A program made the position numbers and the translations under genes. DNA of 64,000 nucleotides from Mucor racemosus (lineage: Eukaryota; Mucoromycota; Mucoromycetes; Mucorales; Mucoraceae): contig JAPEHQ010000019.1 of assembly GCA_027405735.1 (NCBI GenBank), positions 873,001-937,000 on the forward strand. Direction: 5' to 3'. Numbering within the stretch: position 1 is the first letter of the stretch; every line of letters starts with the position of its first letter. Below are positions 60,829 to 64,000 of the stretch, in pieces. The notes beneath the pieces are model-generated. The model saw nothing but the letters and a program-made list of their open reading frames with translations, had not been told where the DNA came from and did no database searches.

Positions 60829-61805
60829 ATTAATTGAATTAGACTTTTTGTTTTTTCTTATACAATAAATAAATTAAAAAGTTGCCTTGTTAAAGGTAGA
60901 ATGTGTATATATAAACCTATGAATAAAAGTAACAATGATAGTCTATTTGTGCTTGCGTTTTTACAAATTTTAGACAGCTAAAAACTGTTGATTTTTTGAA
61001 GCACCGTGAAAAATAAGCTAAACTTACCATTTTTTATACAGTTTCTATGAAATAAATAACCTAAAATGAAACTAGACATTTTAATCTAGGCATGTATTGA
61101 TATCAAAGTACATTTCTTAGCTCTTTATCTTTCAAAAGAGAATCATTACAAAGCTATAGTTAAGCCATTCGGAGATTGAAAATGAAAGTAAAAAAAAATC
61201 TGTTTTTGGATACATTGGACAAAAAAAAATCTATTGATAAAGATTTCTCAAAATTGAGTATATCAACTACAATTTGTGTAATAAGTAACCACAATATAAA
61301 ATTTAATGCTTAATCCAATGATGTATATAACATAAAAAATTTTATGCAAAAATTTGGAGATAATTCTGAAAAGTTAAAAATCAGTTTTTTGTCCATAATG
61401 CACACTTTTTGTAATACAACGCACAATTAAATAGGTTCAGAAAATAGAAAAAATTAACACCGACATTTTGAACCCTTATTTGCTTTTCTAACTCGGTTTT
61501 TCATCGAGTAATCGTGATTTTTCAAAAAAATTGAAATTTGGACGACCATTCATAAGGATTTGAAAATAGGGTCAGAAAAGTGACCGCTTACGGGTAAAGG
61601 TCTGAAAAGTACGGTAGAACTGCACATTTCAACTCCTTATAATTGCTTGTTTACGTCCCATATCTCATGGTGTAATCATATTTCTTTTTGTATCATGATT
61701 TTCAGTATCTCTGGCATATTACGCCCTTTTTTATTTTCTAATTGACTGTAAAAATGACAAAATACCATGCATTTTTAAATCAAAATTTATTTATTGTACA
61801 ATGAA
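60829..61805. other. Intergenic between convergent genes
   Basis: About 980 bp. aataaataaa near 60866 probably ends NAR1. The rest is AT-rich without open frames, RNA genes or repeat partners that could be recognised. Confidence 0.35.
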
Positions 61806-62527
61806 TTATTTAGATGATGAACCTCTAAAATTAGCCTTCAACTGCTTCATAAACTCTTTTCCTTCAGTGATAATATCTACATAGGGATGTTCAATTGGCA
61901 CCCATTCTACTGTCCATTGTTCACCTTCCTTGAAATTAATAATTTCATTCCAATCTTCAAACAATGGCTTATTATCAAGAGGAATAGTACGTCCATTTTT
62001 TGTTTTAATTTTAGTTACACGTCTGGTTTGATAAGATGCTACAATATGAATACGTTCAGCCAAGTCTTTACCAGTATCTGTTGGATGAATTCGGATCCAT
62101 ACACGTTGGCCTGGATTGATACTAGATACTGTAATATGACGATCATCATCAGATGCTGCTCAGAGAAAACGCATCAGAAAATGATTTTGATATATTTATT
62201 AGTTATTACAACTTACTGGCGGATTTGGGTAATTCTGGTAATGTCTTGTTTTTGACTTGATCGCTTTCTTTAAAGTATCCATAATCAGTTGCGGGAACAA
62301 CTACAGATAGAAAATATGATTAATTTTGTGATAATCTCGTTTATATGTCTTACTACTTACTTCCTTGTTTTTTGACATATGGATTATTAGCTGACATGGG
62401 AGGAGGAGGAGCACCTGCTTTGAGTATGTTGGTAGGGTATACTTTACTTGATTCATCTTCTGTTAAATCCAATTCTATTAATGGTGTTGATTGAGGACGA
62501 TTATAATAAGAATTTTGATGATGATGA

Positions 62528-62564
<37 letters not shown>

Positions 62565-64000
62565 GCTGTACTTGCAATGGTTGGTAAAAAGAACCAGGTG
62601 TAGCAGTAGCAGATGTTGATGGTGGAATAAATGACCCCATGGATTGTTGTCTTACATGAGGAGTAATTGGTCTAGGCTCAATCTCTTCACTTTCCTTTTC
62701 AACATATTGATGAGGAGTATTGTCTTGGACTAATTCCTCAATTTTATCTTGTTTTGGGTTCCTTTTTTCTACTGCAATCTTTTCTTCCAAAGGTGGAGGT
62801 GATGTAGTAGTAGGTAAAATGGTTGGATCCAAGATTTGGAGAGAAGGTGTGAGATTAGTAACAGTGCTACTAGATTTTTGATTTCTGAAATCTCCAACGA
62901 CAGTAGCGCTTGTTGCCGTTGATCCTTTAGGTACATGCACTGCAAAATCATCATCAAATGGATCAATGGCTGTATCCTCCCAATCTTCCTCTTCTTCTTC
63001 CTCTTCGTCTTCCTCTTCTTCTTTTTCTTCTTCATCGTCTTGTTGATCCTCTACTATCTGCTTTTCTTCATTTGATTCATTTCTTCTATCGTAAATCATG
63101 TCAGAATAATCGATTTCAGATTCTTTATCATCATCATCTTCTGAATGGTCTAAAACTACAACGGGAATTGGGGTAGGTGGACGATATGTTGACTTTGTTG
63201 ATTTAACATTATCCCAATCATCATCTTCATCACTATGTTCATTAGGTTGTTCTTCATCTGGTTTAAGTGAGATAATCGAATTAGAAAATTGAGGTTTTTT
63301 CTGATCATCTTGTTTTTTATAATAAGGATTTGTAGGTGCTGACATTGAATTTTGCATTTGAGATTGAGATTTTGTTGTTGCTGTAGTTGAAGAAGAAGCG
63401 AATGCAGGCATGGGAGGTAATTGAAATCCACTACTGCTTGAAGCTGATACAAGAGGAGGTTTTGTTGATTGATAATGTTGTTGTTGTTGTGATTGTTGTA
63501 GCTGTGGTTGTTGTGGTTGTTGTTGAGGTTGATGCGATGGTGGAGGAGGAGTAGATTGATATACAGAATTAAATGAATATTGAGGTTGATGAGTAGGAGA
63601 ATTTTGCTGCTGTTGGTGTTGGGAATAATTTGAATGCTGGTAAATAGCATCGGAATTCAATGGAAGTGATACAGCAGGAGAAGATGTATTTTGACGCATT
63701 GGTTGATAAGGGTGGCTTTGTTGTTGTTGTGGAGGAAAGTATGAAGATGAAGACGAACTAGATTCATTTTGTTGGTTTTGATACATTTGATTTGGTGGTG
63801 CTACAGGTATAACAGCAGGGGCAGTATTATAGTGCTGCTGTTGTGGTGGTGGTTGATGCTGTTGTGCTAATGGTAATACAATGGGGTCAGAATTGTGTGG
63901 TGAATACTGAGGTGGTTGATTATGATTAACAGGGCTTGTAACGTTTACAGTAGGTGGATGATGAGGGTTATATGATGAAGGAGCCGAATTATTGGTTGCT
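61806..64000 (-). CDS. Unrecognised low-complexity protein, 3' part of gene
   Basis: Exons in reading order: from beyond the window (64000) to 62361, 62300-62217, 62158-61806. The frame stays open to the window edge, so the ATG at 63786 is internal and the gene is partial. The visible part is about 690 residues: Q/P/S/H-rich at first (SSSSSSSYFPPQQQQS), a long acidic stretch (EEEEDWEDTAIDPFDDDF), a run of about 13 Q followed by HHHH, then a conserved-looking C-terminal domain of about 110 residues (HITVSSINPGQRVWIRIHP, KTKNGRTIPLDNKPLFEDW, EQWTVEWVPIEHPYV) that might be ubiquitin-like. The last intron has a NAGNAG acceptor (exon from 62158 or 62155). Function not assigned. Confidence 0.75.

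Noticed and set aside
63784..63786. ATG at 63786 as start of the last minus-strand gene
   Set aside because: The frame is open with the same composition up to the window edge, so this ATG is most likely internal.

Overview
The window reads as nuclear DNA of an early-diverging filamentous fungus, most likely Mucorales (Mucoromycota). Reasons: it is very AT-rich, genes carry many 50-110 nt GT-AG introns with T-rich ends, the delta-12 desaturase and tubulin cofactor E have the expected fungal architecture, and the repeats include a chromodomain Ty3/Gypsy element, CACTA, hAT and mariner-like elements and a Fanzor (TnpB-like) relic. No prokaryotic operon, tRNA, rRNA or CRISPR array was seen. Exon limits were worked out by hand from splice signals, reading phase and family motifs.

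Layout. 1-5140: repeats (a copy of repeat family A, a solo LTR holding two nested elements, a copy of family B). 5636-20116: a compact gene block: CECR5/YKR070W-type HAD phosphatase, a PPR protein, an Eaf7/MRGBP-like NuA4 subunit, delta-12 fatty acid desaturase, tubulin cofactor E (TBCE/Pac2), a MurG/arabinokinase-N-domain-like glycosyltransferase (minus strand) and mitochondrial seryl-tRNA synthetase. 20540-46180: about 26 kb of nested transposable elements without an intact host gene. It holds several copies of family A, each with a decayed piece of a dynein intermediate chain gene, a 2.8-kb CACTA-type element, a 148-bp CACTA-like MITE, several solo LTRs, and a young full-length chromovirus at 37525-44801. 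47007-64000: a second gene block: DEAD-box helicase, D-aminoacyl-tRNA deacylase (minus), BRE1 E3 ligase, a secreted agmatinase-like gene with an in-frame stop, family B copy 3, DTW-domain tRNA modification enzyme, a mariner-like element holding a Fanzor relic, the Fe-S protein NAR1, and the 3' part of an unrecognised low-complexity gene (minus) that runs off the window.

The host genes are housekeeping functions (chromatin ubiquitination and acetylation, lipid desaturation, tubulin folding, mitochondrial translation, tRNA quality control and modification, Fe-S assembly) and form no pathway cluster. Convergent pairs are tight (15 bp between TBCE and the glycosyltransferase, 69 bp between the helicase and DTD), and DTD and BRE1 share a 193-bp divergent promoter.

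The most unusual points are the Fanzor relic inside a TA-flanked inverted-repeat element, the dynein gene fragment spread by family A, and the frame-preserving 225-bp insertion in the chromovirus gag-pol frame.
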